From positions 10,812-74,811 of the forward strand of contig JAZKIY010000050.1 of assembly GCA_040384665.1 (NCBI GenBank): 64,000 bases of DNA. The letters are read 5' to 3'. This document shows positions 25,858-34,616 of the stretch, one piece after another. The stretch is from PCRC01 sp040384665 (lineage in GTDB: Bacteria > Pseudomonadota > Gammaproteobacteria > Burkholderiales > Burkholderiaceae_C). The first letter of the stretch is position 1. Each line of letters begins with the position of its first letter. The notes beneath the pieces are model-generated. The model worked only from the letters and a program-made list of their open reading frames with translations, was not told the origin of the DNA and ran no database searches. Made by a program: the position numbers and the translations under genes.

Positions 25858-26688
25858 TCAGCCCACGGTAATGATGGAGCGCGCGCCGCTTCTGCGCCCG
25901 ATGATATTGAGTAAATTGTCCAGGGCCGCTTCGCGCCCTTCCACAGCAGTCGCTTCACCCGAGAACCGGAGCCGGGCACCCACCCACTGGCCCTGGCCAG
26001 TGAGAATCAAATTGCCGCTGAGCGTTTTCAGGCTCAGGTTCGGGTCCTTTCCCGGGCCTGGCGCTACCAATTCCAGCAGGTAACTGCCAAGCGGCCGCAG
26101 GGTGGACAGGCGGGAGGCCACATCGGTCGCCTCCATGCGCACCCGCCCGATGGCCTGCAGGCGGCCATTGTCCCAGACCAGCTTCATGCCGCTCGAATCC
26201 ATGTCCAGATTGCCCTGCAATTGCACCGTGTTCCAGGGTGTGCCCAAACCAGCCAACAGGCCCATTGGCCAGCGCAGTTGCAACGCACCCACTTGCAGCA
26301 CGGCACCGCCCCACTGCGGGCTGGCGTCAATCTCGACCGGGACGCGGGTGCAGCAGGTGGCCTGCAGTTCCAGCCAGGCACCGGTGAAAGTGGGGCGCAG
26401 CCGCCAGTCCACCCGCCCCGGCAAGGCGGCCACATCGCGGCTGCCCTCGCCACCGCTGACGAGCAGGCGGGCAGAGCCCGTCCAGACGGTGCCACGGGCG
26501 TCTTCAAGCACCACGCGCTGCTGTGAGGCGCGGTTGACGACACCGGTCAGCCAATGGGCTGGCATCCAGAACACGACGGCCAGCAAGCCCCCCGTCAACG
26601 CCCCAAACCAGGCGAGTCGGCGCGTCCGCGACCCCGCGGGTGCGGTCACAGTTGGGGAACGTGGGCGGGTCACCATGGTCCAGATCAC
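25858..26688 (-). CDS. gspN: Type II secretion protein GspN
   Basis: Inner-membrane anchored periplasmic T2SS accessory protein of 276 residues. One N-terminal membrane span (about 27-48, WFGALTGGLLAVVFWM) is followed by a beta-rich GspN domain (VNRASQQRVVLEDARGTVWTG, LQLRWPMGLLAGLGTPW, DSSGMKLVWDNGRLQ). The GTG at 26688 overlaps the gspM stop by 4 bp; an in-frame ATG lies at 26676. It ends 4 bp before gspD. Confidence 0.85.
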   Translation of the reverse strand: MIWTMVTRPRSPTVTAPAGSRTRRLAWFGALTGGLLAVVFWMPAHWLTGVVNRASQQRVVLEDARGTVWTGSARLLVSGGEGSRDVAALPGRVDWRLRPTFTGAWLELQATCCTRVPVEIDASPQWGGAVLQVGALQLRWPMGLLAGLGTPWNTVQLQGNLDMDSSGMKLVWDNGRLQAIGRVRMEATDVASRLSTLRPLGSYLLELVAPGPGKDPNLSLKTLSGNLILTGQGQWVGARLRFSGEATAVEGREAALDNLLNIIGRRSGARSIITVG

Positions 26689-27170
26689 TTCTGCGGCAGG
26701 TTGACGACCAGCTGGCCACTCCAGCCCGCATCGGTCCGGCTGAGTTTGGCTTCGGCAGGCAGCAGCCGGCCGGTGGCACGCACCGCGGTGAGCCAGGCGG
26801 TGACCGATTCGGGCGTGGCATTTTTGAGCGTGATGGTGGCGCGGTCGCCCGACACCGTCATTTGGGCAGTCGCTGCCAGCGACTGCTTGACCGAGGTGTC
26901 CAGAAACTTCAGCGCGTCGTCGGCACCGGGTTTGGGCTGTGTCTTGGCGCTTTGTGCCTGTGTCGCCAGATTGCGCATCAGGTCCAGCTGTTGATCAAGT
27001 TGCTGGTGGTCACTGGGGGCCAACCGCAACACTTTCAGGGACGGGAGGATGGTCAGCGCAGACAACAGCACCACGGCCAGCACAGCCGACACCAGGACGC
27101 CCAGCGTGCGTGTCTCGGGCGGAATGGACTGCCACCAGCCCGGCAGGCGGAGGTCGGAGAAACGGCTCAC
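26685..27170 (-). CDS. gspM: Type II secretion protein GspM
   Basis: Bitopic inner-membrane protein, 161 residues, partner of GspL. A single membrane span (about 23-45, TLGVLVSAVLAVVLLSALTI) is followed by a coiled segment (LAPSDHQQLDQQLDLMRNLA) and a ferredoxin-like periplasmic domain. It overlaps gspL and gspN by 4 bp on each side, indicating translational coupling. Confidence 0.9.
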   Translation of the reverse strand: MSRFSDLRLPGWWQSIPPETRTLGVLVSAVLAVVLLSALTILPSLKVLRLAPSDHQQLDQQLDLMRNLATQAQSAKTQPKPGADDALKFLDTSVKQSLAATAQMTVSGDRATITLKNATPESVTAWLTAVRATGRLLPAEAKLSRTDAGWSGQLVVNLPQK

Positions 27171-28354
27171 AGGCGGGCCTTGGTTGGGTTGAAAGTGAGC
27201 ACCAGCCCATCGGCCTGGCTGGTCATCTGGTAGCCGGCTTCGCGCAGGCGCGAGTCCATGCCCTTGAGTTCGTCTGGCGTGATGCTGATGCCCTTGAGCC
27301 TGACTTCACCCGGCTTGAACTCCACAGCGCTGGGCGGGCGCCCAGCCGGCAAGACCGCTGCGGCATACGACAGCATCACCTCCATGTCGCGGTAAGTGAC
27401 CTGCCCCACTGCCTGCTGCAAGGCGGACACATCGCGTGTCATTTGTGCCGCGGGGTCCAGCACCACCTGGGCTTGGGGGAAGGTGTCCAGGTAAATCTTG
27501 CGCACCTCGGCGCGCTTGGCATTCAGGGCCGATTTTTCGTTCCAGGCCAGGCCATTCACCGCCACCAGCTGCACCACGAACAGGGCACCAAGCCCCCAAC
27601 GCAAGGCCCGCCATTGGGGCGCCAGTGCAAACAGCTGCCAACCATGCAGCAGGCGCTGGCTGGTGCCTTTGCGCCCGGCAGTGACGAGGTCAAACTGCGC
27701 CAGGTTCCAGTCGGTCTGTGCGGCCAGCACCAGCTGCTGCGGCATCTGGCGAATCGTCACCTTGACGCCAAGCGTCTGCTCTGCCAGAGCCGCCACAGCG
27801 GGTTCGGCAAACACGGCCGGCACAGTGGCCGACTGCACAGCAGCCAACGGCAACACCGCCACGCCCTGCGCGTCTGACTGCGCGCACCAGGCCGACTGCG
27901 GCGTGCCATGCACCCACCACTGGTCCAGTTCAGGCACCACCTCGGGCACGATGCGCGTGACACGCAACCCCACGGCCTCCAGCCCTTCAAGCACCTCACG
28001 CAGCCAGTCTTTGTCGCACGCGGCCACCCAAATGGGGTCCCCGCTGCCCAGCGCAGAACGCGCACCGGGTGCCAGTGCCAGGTGCAGGGTTTCCGGGTCG
28101 TCGAGCAGGTTCTCTTCAAGCGTGCCCTGCAACACCTCGCTCAAACGGTTGGCAGGTGCTTTGGGAATGATGGGCCGGTGCCACGACACCATTTTGGCCG
28201 GCACCACCGCCACCAATTCTGTGGCGTCTGGCAACAGGTTGGCAGGTGCCATGCCATGGTCAGCGAGGCTTTGCCCATCGGGTGTGAGGGCGTAGACGTA
28301 GTCAGCGCTGGCACGGCCGCCGGGTACAGGGAGAACAACGATCAGCGAAGACAT
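27167..28354 (-). CDS. gspL: Type II secretion protein GspL
   Basis: Actin-like cytoplasmic domain (residues 1-250) linked by one membrane span (about 263-280) to a periplasmic ferredoxin-like domain; recruits GspE to the membrane. Features include VVPAKMVSWHRPIIPKAP, VLQGTLEENLLDDPETLHLAL and the span GLGALFVVQLVAVNGLAW. At 395 residues it is of ordinary length. It overlaps gspM by 4 bp. Confidence 0.9.
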   Translation of the reverse strand: MSSLIVVLPVPGGRASADYVYALTPDGQSLADHGMAPANLLPDATELVAVVPAKMVSWHRPIIPKAPANRLSEVLQGTLEENLLDDPETLHLALAPGARSALGSGDPIWVAACDKDWLREVLEGLEAVGLRVTRIVPEVVPELDQWWVHGTPQSAWCAQSDAQGVAVLPLAAVQSATVPAVFAEPAVAALAEQTLGVKVTIRQMPQQLVLAAQTDWNLAQFDLVTAGRKGTSQRLLHGWQLFALAPQWRALRWGLGALFVVQLVAVNGLAWNEKSALNAKRAEVRKIYLDTFPQAQVVLDPAAQMTRDVSALQQAVGQVTYRDMEVMLSYAAAVLPAGRPPSAVEFKPGEVRLKGISITPDELKGMDSRLREAGYQMTSQADGLVLTFNPTKARL

Positions 28355-28358
28355 TGAA

Positions 28359-29327
28359 TTATTTTAGAGTGCTGTCGGCCGAAGCCACAGCCGGGTTGTC
28401 CACGAAAGCACTGCGTTCGCGGTAGAGCGCCGTCACGTTGAGGTTTTCTCGCTCCACCAGCGAGAGCTCCTGGATCACGGTCTTGTCAATCCGCAGCCGA
28501 CCATACACCTCGAACATGCGGCTGGACACACTTTGCTGACTTTCGGTCAGCAAACCGGCAACCTCCACCATGAAGATGCCCACTTCCGACAGGGAGCGGA
28601 AAGGCGTTTTGGTGCGCTGCTCCACCAGCTTGCGCGCCTCGGCCATTGAAATGCTGGGGATACAGGCATACACCACCTCGACACCCGCGGTGTTCAGGTT
28701 GACCGGTGTGTTGGAAGGCAGCAGCACGATAAAGGGCTTGAGCCGAGCCAGTGTCTCCGGGGCAATGCCTAGCCAAATCAACTGGTCCGTGCGCAGGGGC
28801 CTCAGCGGGGCATTGCCCCCACCACCGGTGCTGGTCATCGCCAACTGGAAGTTGTTGGCCAACAGGTTCAATTCACCCTCCGGCAAACCCAGCACCTGAA
28901 ACAACCGCGCAAAGCTTTGCAAGCCCAGCTGGGACGGTTTACCACCATCAAGCAGGTTGGCCACATTCAGGCGCGACTGCGCGTCCACGATCTGGCCTGA
29001 CAAAAATATGTCGGAAGTGTCGTCGTCGGTGTTGTTGCGGTCAGCCGCCAGAAAGCTGGACAAGCGCGATTCGGCCAGCGGTACGGCCCAGGGTTCGGAC
29101 AGTGAATCCGCGCCACCCGAGCGGGCATCTTCACGCAGGATCAGACGCGCCCAATCCAGCGCGCCGTTCAGAATCCAAGTCGCCTGCACACGCTCCCGCT
29201 CGGCACGCTCCACCTCCACACTGCGGAACTGCTGCCACAGCGCGGTGGCGGCGAAACTCGCCACCAGCGTCACGGTCAACATGGCCGTGAGCAGGGCTGC
29301 GCCCCGTTGCTGGGTTGCAGAATTCAA
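28359..29327 (-). CDS. gspK: Type II secretion minor pseudopilin GspK
   Basis: Large minor pseudopilin that caps the pseudopilus tip with GspI and GspJ. The 322-residue chain starts at a TTG (29327) overlapping the gspJ stop as TTGA. It has the prepilin-like QQRGAALLTAMLTVTLVASF segment (no classic F+1 before the helix, as usual for GspK) and the GspK domain with VNLNTAGVEVVYACIPSISMAEARKLVEQR. The longer open frame to 29498 is out of phase with gspJ coding sense and is rejected. Confidence 0.9.
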   Translation of the reverse strand: MNSATQQRGAALLTAMLTVTLVASFAATALWQQFRSVEVERAERERVQATWILNGALDWARLILREDARSGGADSLSEPWAVPLAESRLSSFLAADRNNTDDDTSDIFLSGQIVDAQSRLNVANLLDGGKPSQLGLQSFARLFQVLGLPEGELNLLANNFQLAMTSTGGGGNAPLRPLRTDQLIWLGIAPETLARLKPFIVLLPSNTPVNLNTAGVEVVYACIPSISMAEARKLVEQRTKTPFRSLSEVGIFMVEVAGLLTESQQSVSSRMFEVYGRLRIDKTVIQELSLVERENLNVTALYRERSAFVDNPAVASADSTLK

Positions 29328-30001
29328 AGCGACTTCCCCCCACCCACCAGCGGCCGCACCCAATCGCGGGTCAGAACACCTGCAAACGGCTGCCCGGGTG
29401 CCAGGGCCAACACCAACCGAACCCCTTTCGGCGGGGCATTCAACCCACTGGCCACGGGCCGGTTGGGGTCCGCCGCACTGGAGAGCGGGTTGCTCCAAGC
29501 ATTGTCACGGTAGTAGAAAAGCTGCCAATCGGTCAGCACAGCAAGGGGAATGTCGAGGGCGCGGTCTTCGGGTGTTGGCTCGCGGCCCCATTGCTGCGCC
29601 TTGGCCCAGGCCGCCAACAAGTCAGACTGGGTTCGAACATTCGGCGACTGCCAGCGCACCCAGAAGGCATTGCCGTCCGCAAAGCGACGGGTCCACGCCA
29701 CCACCCGCAAGCCCTCGGCGGGACTGACCGCATCGCGGCGCGTGATGCGCAGCACGCTGCCGTCGTAGTCCACCGCGCTCACCGTACGGGTTTCGGCCAA
29801 GTTGTCGAGATCCACCGTCCACTGGGTCAGGGCAGTCTGCAGCGTCAGCACCTGGTCGCTGCGTGCTGACAACTGGTCTTTGGTTCGCATCATGCCGTCA
29901 ATGCCACGCCAGCTCAGCAGGGTCATCAAGGCCATGATGCTGATCGTGACCAGCAATTCGATCAGGGTGAAGCCCGCGGCTTGTCTCGCAAGCCGTGCCA
30001 T
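29324..30001 (-). CDS. gspJ: Type II secretion minor pseudopilin GspJ
   Basis: A 225-residue minor pseudopilin with leader cleavage/methylation site G-FTLIELLVTISIMALM at residues 10-26, then the GspJ fold (WRGIDGMMRTKDQLSARSDQ, SPAEGLRVVAWTRRF). It overlaps gspI by one base and gspK by 4 bp. Confidence 0.93.
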   Translation of the reverse strand: MARLARQAAGFTLIELLVTISIMALMTLLSWRGIDGMMRTKDQLSARSDQVLTLQTALTQWTVDLDNLAETRTVSAVDYDGSVLRITRRDAVSPAEGLRVVAWTRRFADGNAFWVRWQSPNVRTQSDLLAAWAKAQQWGREPTPEDRALDIPLAVLTDWQLFYYRDNAWSNPLSSAADPNRPVASGLNAPPKGVRLVLALAPGQPFAGVLTRDWVRPLVGGGKSL

Positions 30002-30366
30002 CAGAAACGCCCCACCACGGTAGAGATACGCAACAGGCTGTAAGGCCCATCAAACACCTGCGCATCGACACGCAGAAAATTCGGGTTGGGCGTGGTCGCC
30101 ACGGTCAACCGCCCCTCCAGCACACGCTCAACCTGGGTGCAGGTGAAGGTGCTCTCGCCAACACCTGGAAACTGCTCGGCCAGGCGAATTTTGACCAGCT
30201 CGTTCTCGGCGCACAACTCCGCCAACAAGCCATCGGCCTGCCGCTGGGCATTGCGTGTCAACGCGCTGCTGGCCTGCATACCGGCAATCAGGGCCACCGA
30301 AACAATGCCCAGCGCCACCAGCACCTCGATCAGCGTGAAACCGCGTGACGGACGCTGGCGTGTCAT
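30001..30366 (-). CDS. gspI: Type II secretion minor pseudopilin GspI
   Basis: A 121-residue minor pseudopilin. The prepilin motif G-FTLIEVLVALGIVSVAL is at residues 9-26, followed by the GspI-type segment NAQRQADGLLAELCAENELVKIR. It shares a 1-bp junction with gspJ and 4 bp with gspH. Short length is normal. Confidence 0.93.
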   Translation of the reverse strand: MTRQRPSRGFTLIEVLVALGIVSVALIAGMQASSALTRNAQRQADGLLAELCAENELVKIRLAEQFPGVGESTFTCTQVERVLEGRLTVATTPNPNFLRVDAQVFDGPYSLLRISTVVGRF

Positions 30367-30815
30367 GGCGTTCCCACTGGCAGAACCACAAACGGACGCA
30401 CACCGTCGGTTGCCACCAGCAGGCGCCGACCCTGCAGCGCGATGACCGTTCCCTGCCGCGCTAGGATGGGCTCAGGCCCAAGAATCAGCATGCCGTTGTC
30501 GACCACGGTCGTGCCATCGACCAGCCAGCGCTCGGGCAAGGTGCCCAGGGGCAGGCCTTCAAACCGGAAACCGCCGGCCACCGCGCGCCAGTACACCGGC
30601 ATGCCCAGGGTGCGCGAGCGGCTGCGGGCCGAGTCCAGCAGCGCTGCAAGGCGGTCCGCTTCGCGCTGGAGCTGGGTGTCGGACGAATCACGAAAGGCAA
30701 AGCTGACACTGGCAGATGCAATCGCAATCAAGGCAATGACGACCAACAACTCGAGCAGCGTGAACCCGCGCATGCGATGGCCTGACGTGACAGAAAAGCC
30801 ATTCATGCATCGCAT
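30363..30815 (-). CDS. gspH: Type II secretion minor pseudopilin GspH
   Basis: A 150-residue minor pseudopilin with prepilin motif G-FTLLELLVVIALIAIASA near residue 17, then SSDTQLQREADRLAALLDSARSRSR, typical GspH. The start may be 30815 or the ATG at 30806; both precede the leader site. It overlaps gspI by 4 bp. Confidence 0.9.
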   Translation of the reverse strand: MRCMNGFSVTSGHRMRGFTLLELLVVIALIAIASASVSFAFRDSSDTQLQREADRLAALLDSARSRSRTLGMPVYWRAVAGGFRFEGLPLGTLPERWLVDGTTVVDNGMLILGPEPILARQGTVIALQGRRLLVATDGVRPFVVLPVGTP

Positions 30816-30837
30816 TCACGTGGGGTGCGCGGTGGTT

Positions 30838-31266
30838 TTATTGCCAACTGCCGATGTCGGCGTTTTTCCCTTCACCGCCGGCCTGCCCGTCGGCACCGAA
30901 AGACAACACGTCGATCTCCTGGTGCACGCCCGGGTTCAGGTACTGGTATGGCTGGCCCCATGCATCCTTGGGCAGTTTGTCGAGGTAGGGGCGCCAGTTG
31001 GGTGGAATTGGCCCAGCCGTGGGCTTGGTCACCAGGGCCTGCAGGCCCTGCTCACCGGTGGGGAAACGCTGGTTGTCGAGCTTGTAGAGCTTCAGGGCCT
31101 GCACCATGTTGTTGACATCGGTGCGGGCGGCGGTCACCCGCGCATCGTCGGCGCGGTCCAACACATTGGGAACAATCAGCGCGGCCAGCACGCCGATGAT
31201 GACCAGCACCACCATCAACTCGATCAGGGTAAACCCTCGCATCATTCGTTTTGCAGACAACTTCAT
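30838..31266 (-). CDS. gspG: Type II secretion major pseudopilin GspG
   Basis: Main subunit of the pseudopilus, 142 residues. It begins MKLSAKRMMRG, then FTLIELMVVLVIIGVLAALI, with the conserved VLDRADDARVTAARTDVNNM, the YKLDNQRFPTGEQGLQALV region and the calcium-site area PWGQPYQYLNPG-like (AWGQPYQYLNPG). The ATG at 31266 is chosen over the 33-codon extension. It is the first gene of the long gsp operon and diverges from gspC. Confidence 0.96.
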   Translation of the reverse strand: MKLSAKRMMRGFTLIELMVVLVIIGVLAALIVPNVLDRADDARVTAARTDVNNMVQALKLYKLDNQRFPTGEQGLQALVTKPTAGPIPPNWRPYLDKLPKDAWGQPYQYLNPGVHQEIDVLSFGADGQAGGEGKNADIGSWQ

Positions 31267-31331
31267 AAAAGCCCATCGGTCAGTGGTTATGCACACGCGG
31301 TATTGTGATTGTGCTGGATCATAATCGTTGC

Positions 31332-31820
31332 ATGCAAAGCAAAACTTGGTCGCTGGGGTTGGCATTTCTGGTCTGGGCTTTGGCCATGGGCAGCGCTGTG
31401 GCCTGGGGTTTGCAATGGAGCGGACGCATGCCGGGCAGTGCCTTGGCCGACCGTGCGGCCGTTACTTCGCTCTTGCCCAACAATGAGGGCGCGATGGTGG
31501 ATGCTTCCGCTGTGGCGAAGCTGATGGGCGCCGTAGAGGTCCAAGTGGCCATCGTCGCGGCACCAACGGTGGCCAGCCGCCTGGCATTGCTGGGCGTGAT
31601 TGCTGGCGAAGACAGCGCCGCCGCGCTGATTGGCATTGACGGCAAACCGCCCAAACCCTACCAAGTAGGCAGCACCGTCACCGACGGGCTGGTGCTGAGC
31701 GCCGTGTCTCCCCGCCGCGCCCAACTCGCCGCCAGTGTAGACGCCCCCCCCGTGTTGACGCTGGACATGCCAACCCTCAAAGACGCGGCCGCCGCACGCG
31801 CCACGCCCCCAAAGCGCTGA
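31332..31820 (+). CDS. gspC: Short type II secretion protein GspC
   Basis: A 162-residue protein with a single N-terminal membrane span (SLGLAFLVWALAMGSAVAW) and a homology-region domain (VASRLALLGVIAGEDSAAALIGIDG, YQVGSTVTDGLVLSAVSPRRAQL) that contacts the secretin N0 domain. The C-terminal PDZ or coiled-coil domain of enterobacterial GspC is absent. It is transcribed divergently from gspG, 65 bp apart, an arrangement I recall from Burkholderia. The ATG at 31332 is preferred to 31305. Confidence 0.85.
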   Translation: MQSKTWSLGLAFLVWALAMGSAVAWGLQWSGRMPGSALADRAAVTSLLPNNEGAMVDASAVAKLMGAVEVQVAIVAAPTVASRLALLGVIAGEDSAAALIGIDGKPPKPYQVGSTVTDGLVLSAVSPRRAQLAASVDAPPVLTLDMPTLKDAAAARATPPKR

Positions 31821-32177
31821 GTACCTCACGCAGCGCCGTTGGCGGCTTGCTAGGGAGAAAGTTGTACCCGCGCGTTCCAGCACCGCTTGCAACGCACCGG
31901 TTTGGACCGCTTTGTCGACATGAACCTATGGCCTCATTGGTTTGTGCACAGTAATTCAATAGGTTGACAATTTGGTGCCACCGCCACGCACCAACGTCGA
32001 GCAAGACTCGACGGCAGTCTCAATTTGCGACACTGTGCTCAGCAAACCGTGTCAAATTTCACATTTGTTTAATAGTGGTTTACCCAAGCTAATGGTTTTC
32101 CCTAGAGTTTCTAAGGGAATGGCTACCTACACTCGGCGCTGGGATTTTCCTAAACCTTTAGCACTACAGAAGGTACT
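31821..32177 (+). promoter_or_regulatory. Leader region of the molybdenum-hydroxylase operon
   Basis: 357 bp without a gene. It is clearly more A/T-rich than its flanks from about 31920 on. It holds a TTCCCT...AGGGAA dyad (32098-32119) and repeated TTGACAATTTG / TGTCAAATTTC-like segments (around 31963 and 32050). The coding start is preceded by GAAGGT. I cannot assign -35/-10 boxes with confidence. Confidence 0.4.
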
Positions 32178-34595
32178 ATGAACACTGAACTCCTTGTTCC
32201 TCAAAGCGACAACACAAGCGCCGAGGTCAACACACCAAAAGTTGACCGCCGGAATTTCATGACCTGGGTGGTGGCAACACCAGCAGCGTTGACCATTGGC
32301 GTCAAGCTCGCCACGGACGCATCAGACGCCACGGCTGCTGAAACGACCTCCACCGAACTCAACGCGTACCTCGCGATTCGCAGCGACAACAAGGTGATCT
32401 TGACGATCCCCCGCGTCGAATCCGGCCAAGGCATCTTGACCTCGCTGGCCATTCTGTTGGCTGACGCCATCGGCATTTCGGTCAATGACATCATTGGTCA
32501 GTCGTTCACCACGGCAAAAGCCACCGCCTTCACCACCACACTGGTGGGCGCCTCCGGCTCCACCCGTCTGTTGGCCGATCCAGTCCGCACGGTCGGCGCA
32601 GAACTGCGTGCCCGCATGCTGGCCGTTGGCGGCGAAATCGCCTCTGGCGCCAACGGCCCTACCGCTGGTGGCAAGACTTTTGCCTCGCTGGCCGGTGCCG
32701 CAGCTGCTGCAACGCTGGGCTCGCGCCCCGTCGCCGCCGCTTGGGAATATGGCAAAGCAGCTGGTGGTTCGAAAGTCGGCGGTATCCTGGGTACCGGCAT
32801 GACCCTGCGTGGTAACAGCGCTGACTTCGTGCCAGGCACCGGCATCCCACGCATTGACAGCGAAGCCATCTACAACGGTTCCCTGAAGTACACCGTCGAC
32901 ACCAACCAAGACGCACTGAACGTGCTGGTGATGCACTCGCTGCAAACCCGTGGCACGCCAAAGAACGTGGACCGTGCTGCCATCTTGGCTTTGACCAAAG
33001 AAGACGGCACCAAGTTGGTCAAGGAAGTCATTCCTTTCAACTCCAACAAGAACGGCTTCACCCTGTACACCGGTGTGGGCCTGGTGGCCGACACCATGGG
33101 CGACGCACTGGAAGCCCGTGACAAGATCATGGCGCAAGACCTGATCACCTGGAACCAGGGTACCGCCTCCCGCTTCAGCACTCCCATGCTGAACCAGAAA
33201 CTGAAAGACGCAGTGGGTCCAGACCCCGCCGGCGGCAAGCTGCTGGCAGCCAAGCAAGTCAAGCGCGGCTTCCTGGTTGGTTTCCACGCCCAAGGCACCC
33301 TGGGTACGCAAGCAGGTGTGGCCGAAGCTTTCGGCGCAGCCAGTGGCCCTGCCACCGGCCTGGAAGCCTGGTGGGCATCGCAAGTGCCACGTTACAACCG
33401 CCAGCAGTTGGCACAGCAGGTCGGCCTCGACCTGTCGCCAACCAAGGTGCTGTTGCACGTGACGCAAGGCTACGGCCACTTCGGTCGCAACTTGTTGTGC
33501 GAATCGTCCGCTGAATCCGCACGCGTTGCAGACGCCGTGCGCAAGATGGGTGGTTTGACCAACAAGAATGGCAAGCGCACCAACAAGATCAAGGTGATGT
33601 GGTCGCGTAACGACGACCTGCGCATGTGCCCGTACCGTCCGCCCACCTTCAGCCGCTACATTGCCAACATTGGCTCTGACGGCAAGACCATCCTGAGCCT
33701 GAACCACAAGTTCGTCTCGATCCTGTGCGAACTGCCCTCCGGCGTGGACAACACCCAGACGGAAACTTTACTGGCTGCGACCAACCAGACCGGTTTCGAC
33801 TACTTCCCACTGTCGGCACCGTCGCCTTACTCGTTCACCACCACGGAAGCTTTCCGTGAAGTGGTGGCACCGTTCCCCACCGGCGCCATGCGCGCTGTGT
33901 ACAGCGTGAGCGGTCAAGGCGGCAAGGAAATCTTCCTGGACGAGCTGGCACGCAAGACCGGTCAAAACCGTTTTGACCTGCGGATGAAGTACTTCAAGTC
34001 CGAGCGCATCAAAGGCATCTTCTCTGAGATGTCTGCGAAGTACAAGGCCGTTGAAGCAGCCGTGGCAGCGCACAACGCAGCAGGTGGTGCAACGGTTCGC
34101 GGTCTTGGCTTTGGTGCTCACGAAGAGTGGAACAGCGCATCCATGTCGTTTGTGGTGTCCGAGTTCCCACGCAATGGCAACCTGAAGACCACACCACCCC
34201 GTGTGATCGAAGCATGGGCTGGCTTGGACATGGGCAAAGTCACCAACCCATCGGGTGGTGCAGCACAAGCCGAAGGCGCACTGGCAGACGCCATTGCCAT
34301 GGTCTACTTCAGCAAGATCACCTTCACCGACGGTGCCGCTGACCAGAGCACGTTCCTGAACTACTACTGGAACCGTATGCGCGAATGCGACTACAAGTTC
34401 AACCCAGTGGTGTTCGTGAACGTCAACGACAACCGCGTTGGCGGTGCCGGTGAATTGAGCGCACCTGCTGCCTTGGCCGCTGTGGCCAACGCCTGGGCCG
34501 ACATCAACCGCGAACTGAACCCAAGCCTGGAATCGCACATGCCAGAAGAGCTGCCGATCTACAAATCGCCAACAGCCCCTCTGACCGACGCTTAA
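32178..34595 (+). CDS. Tat-exported molybdenum hydroxylase, large (Mo-cofactor) subunit, IorB-like
   Basis: An 805-residue xanthine-oxidase-superfamily Mo-subunit, closest in layout to isoquinoline-1-oxidoreductase beta. Arg24-Arg25 in DRRNFM followed by a hydrophobic stretch (WVVATPAALTIG) form a Tat signal, so it works outside the cytoplasm. The GGGFGRR motif of the family is altered to GYGHFGRN (about 430-437); WSRNDDLRMCPYRPP (about 474) matches the substrate-channel motif; the base Glu is present in VGGAGELSAP (about 754-763). It oxidises a C-H or aldehyde group with water as oxygen donor; the substrate is unknown. It is first in a three-gene operon and, unusually, precedes the Fe-S subunit. 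Confidence 0.85.
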   Translation: MNTELLVPQSDNTSAEVNTPKVDRRNFMTWVVATPAALTIGVKLATDASDATAAETTSTELNAYLAIRSDNKVILTIPRVESGQGILTSLAILLADAIGISVNDIIGQSFTTAKATAFTTTLVGASGSTRLLADPVRTVGAELRARMLAVGGEIASGANGPTAGGKTFASLAGAAAAATLGSRPVAAAWEYGKAAGGSKVGGILGTGMTLRGNSADFVPGTGIPRIDSEAIYNGSLKYTVDTNQDALNVLVMHSLQTRGTPKNVDRAAILALTKEDGTKLVKEVIPFNSNKNGFTLYTGVGLVADTMGDALEARDKIMAQDLITWNQGTASRFSTPMLNQKLKDAVGPDPAGGKLLAAKQVKRGFLVGFHAQGTLGTQAGVAEAFGAASGPATGLEAWWASQVPRYNRQQLAQQVGLDLSPTKVLLHVTQGYGHFGRNLLCESSAESARVADAVRKMGGLTNKNGKRTNKIKVMWSRNDDLRMCPYRPPTFSRYIANIGSDGKTILSLNHKFVSILCELPSGVDNTQTETLLAATNQTGFDYFPLSAPSPYSFTTTEAFREVVAPFPTGAMRAVYSVSGQGGKEIFLDELARKTGQNRFDLRMKYFKSERIKGIFSEMSAKYKAVEAAVAAHNAAGGATVRGLGFGAHEEWNSASMSFVVSEFPRNGNLKTTPPRVIEAWAGLDMGKVTNPSGGAAQAEGALADAIAMVYFSKITFTDGAADQSTFLNYYWNRMRECDYKFNPVVFVNVNDNRVGGAGELSAPAALAAVANAWADINRELNPSLESHMPEELPIYKSPTAPLTDA

Positions 34596-34616
34596 TCCAT
34601 CAGGAGCACAAATACC

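Noticed and set aside
34009..34300. Possible frameshift or split in the molybdenum subunit
   Set aside because: The frame is intact from 32178 to 34595 and the motifs stay in register.
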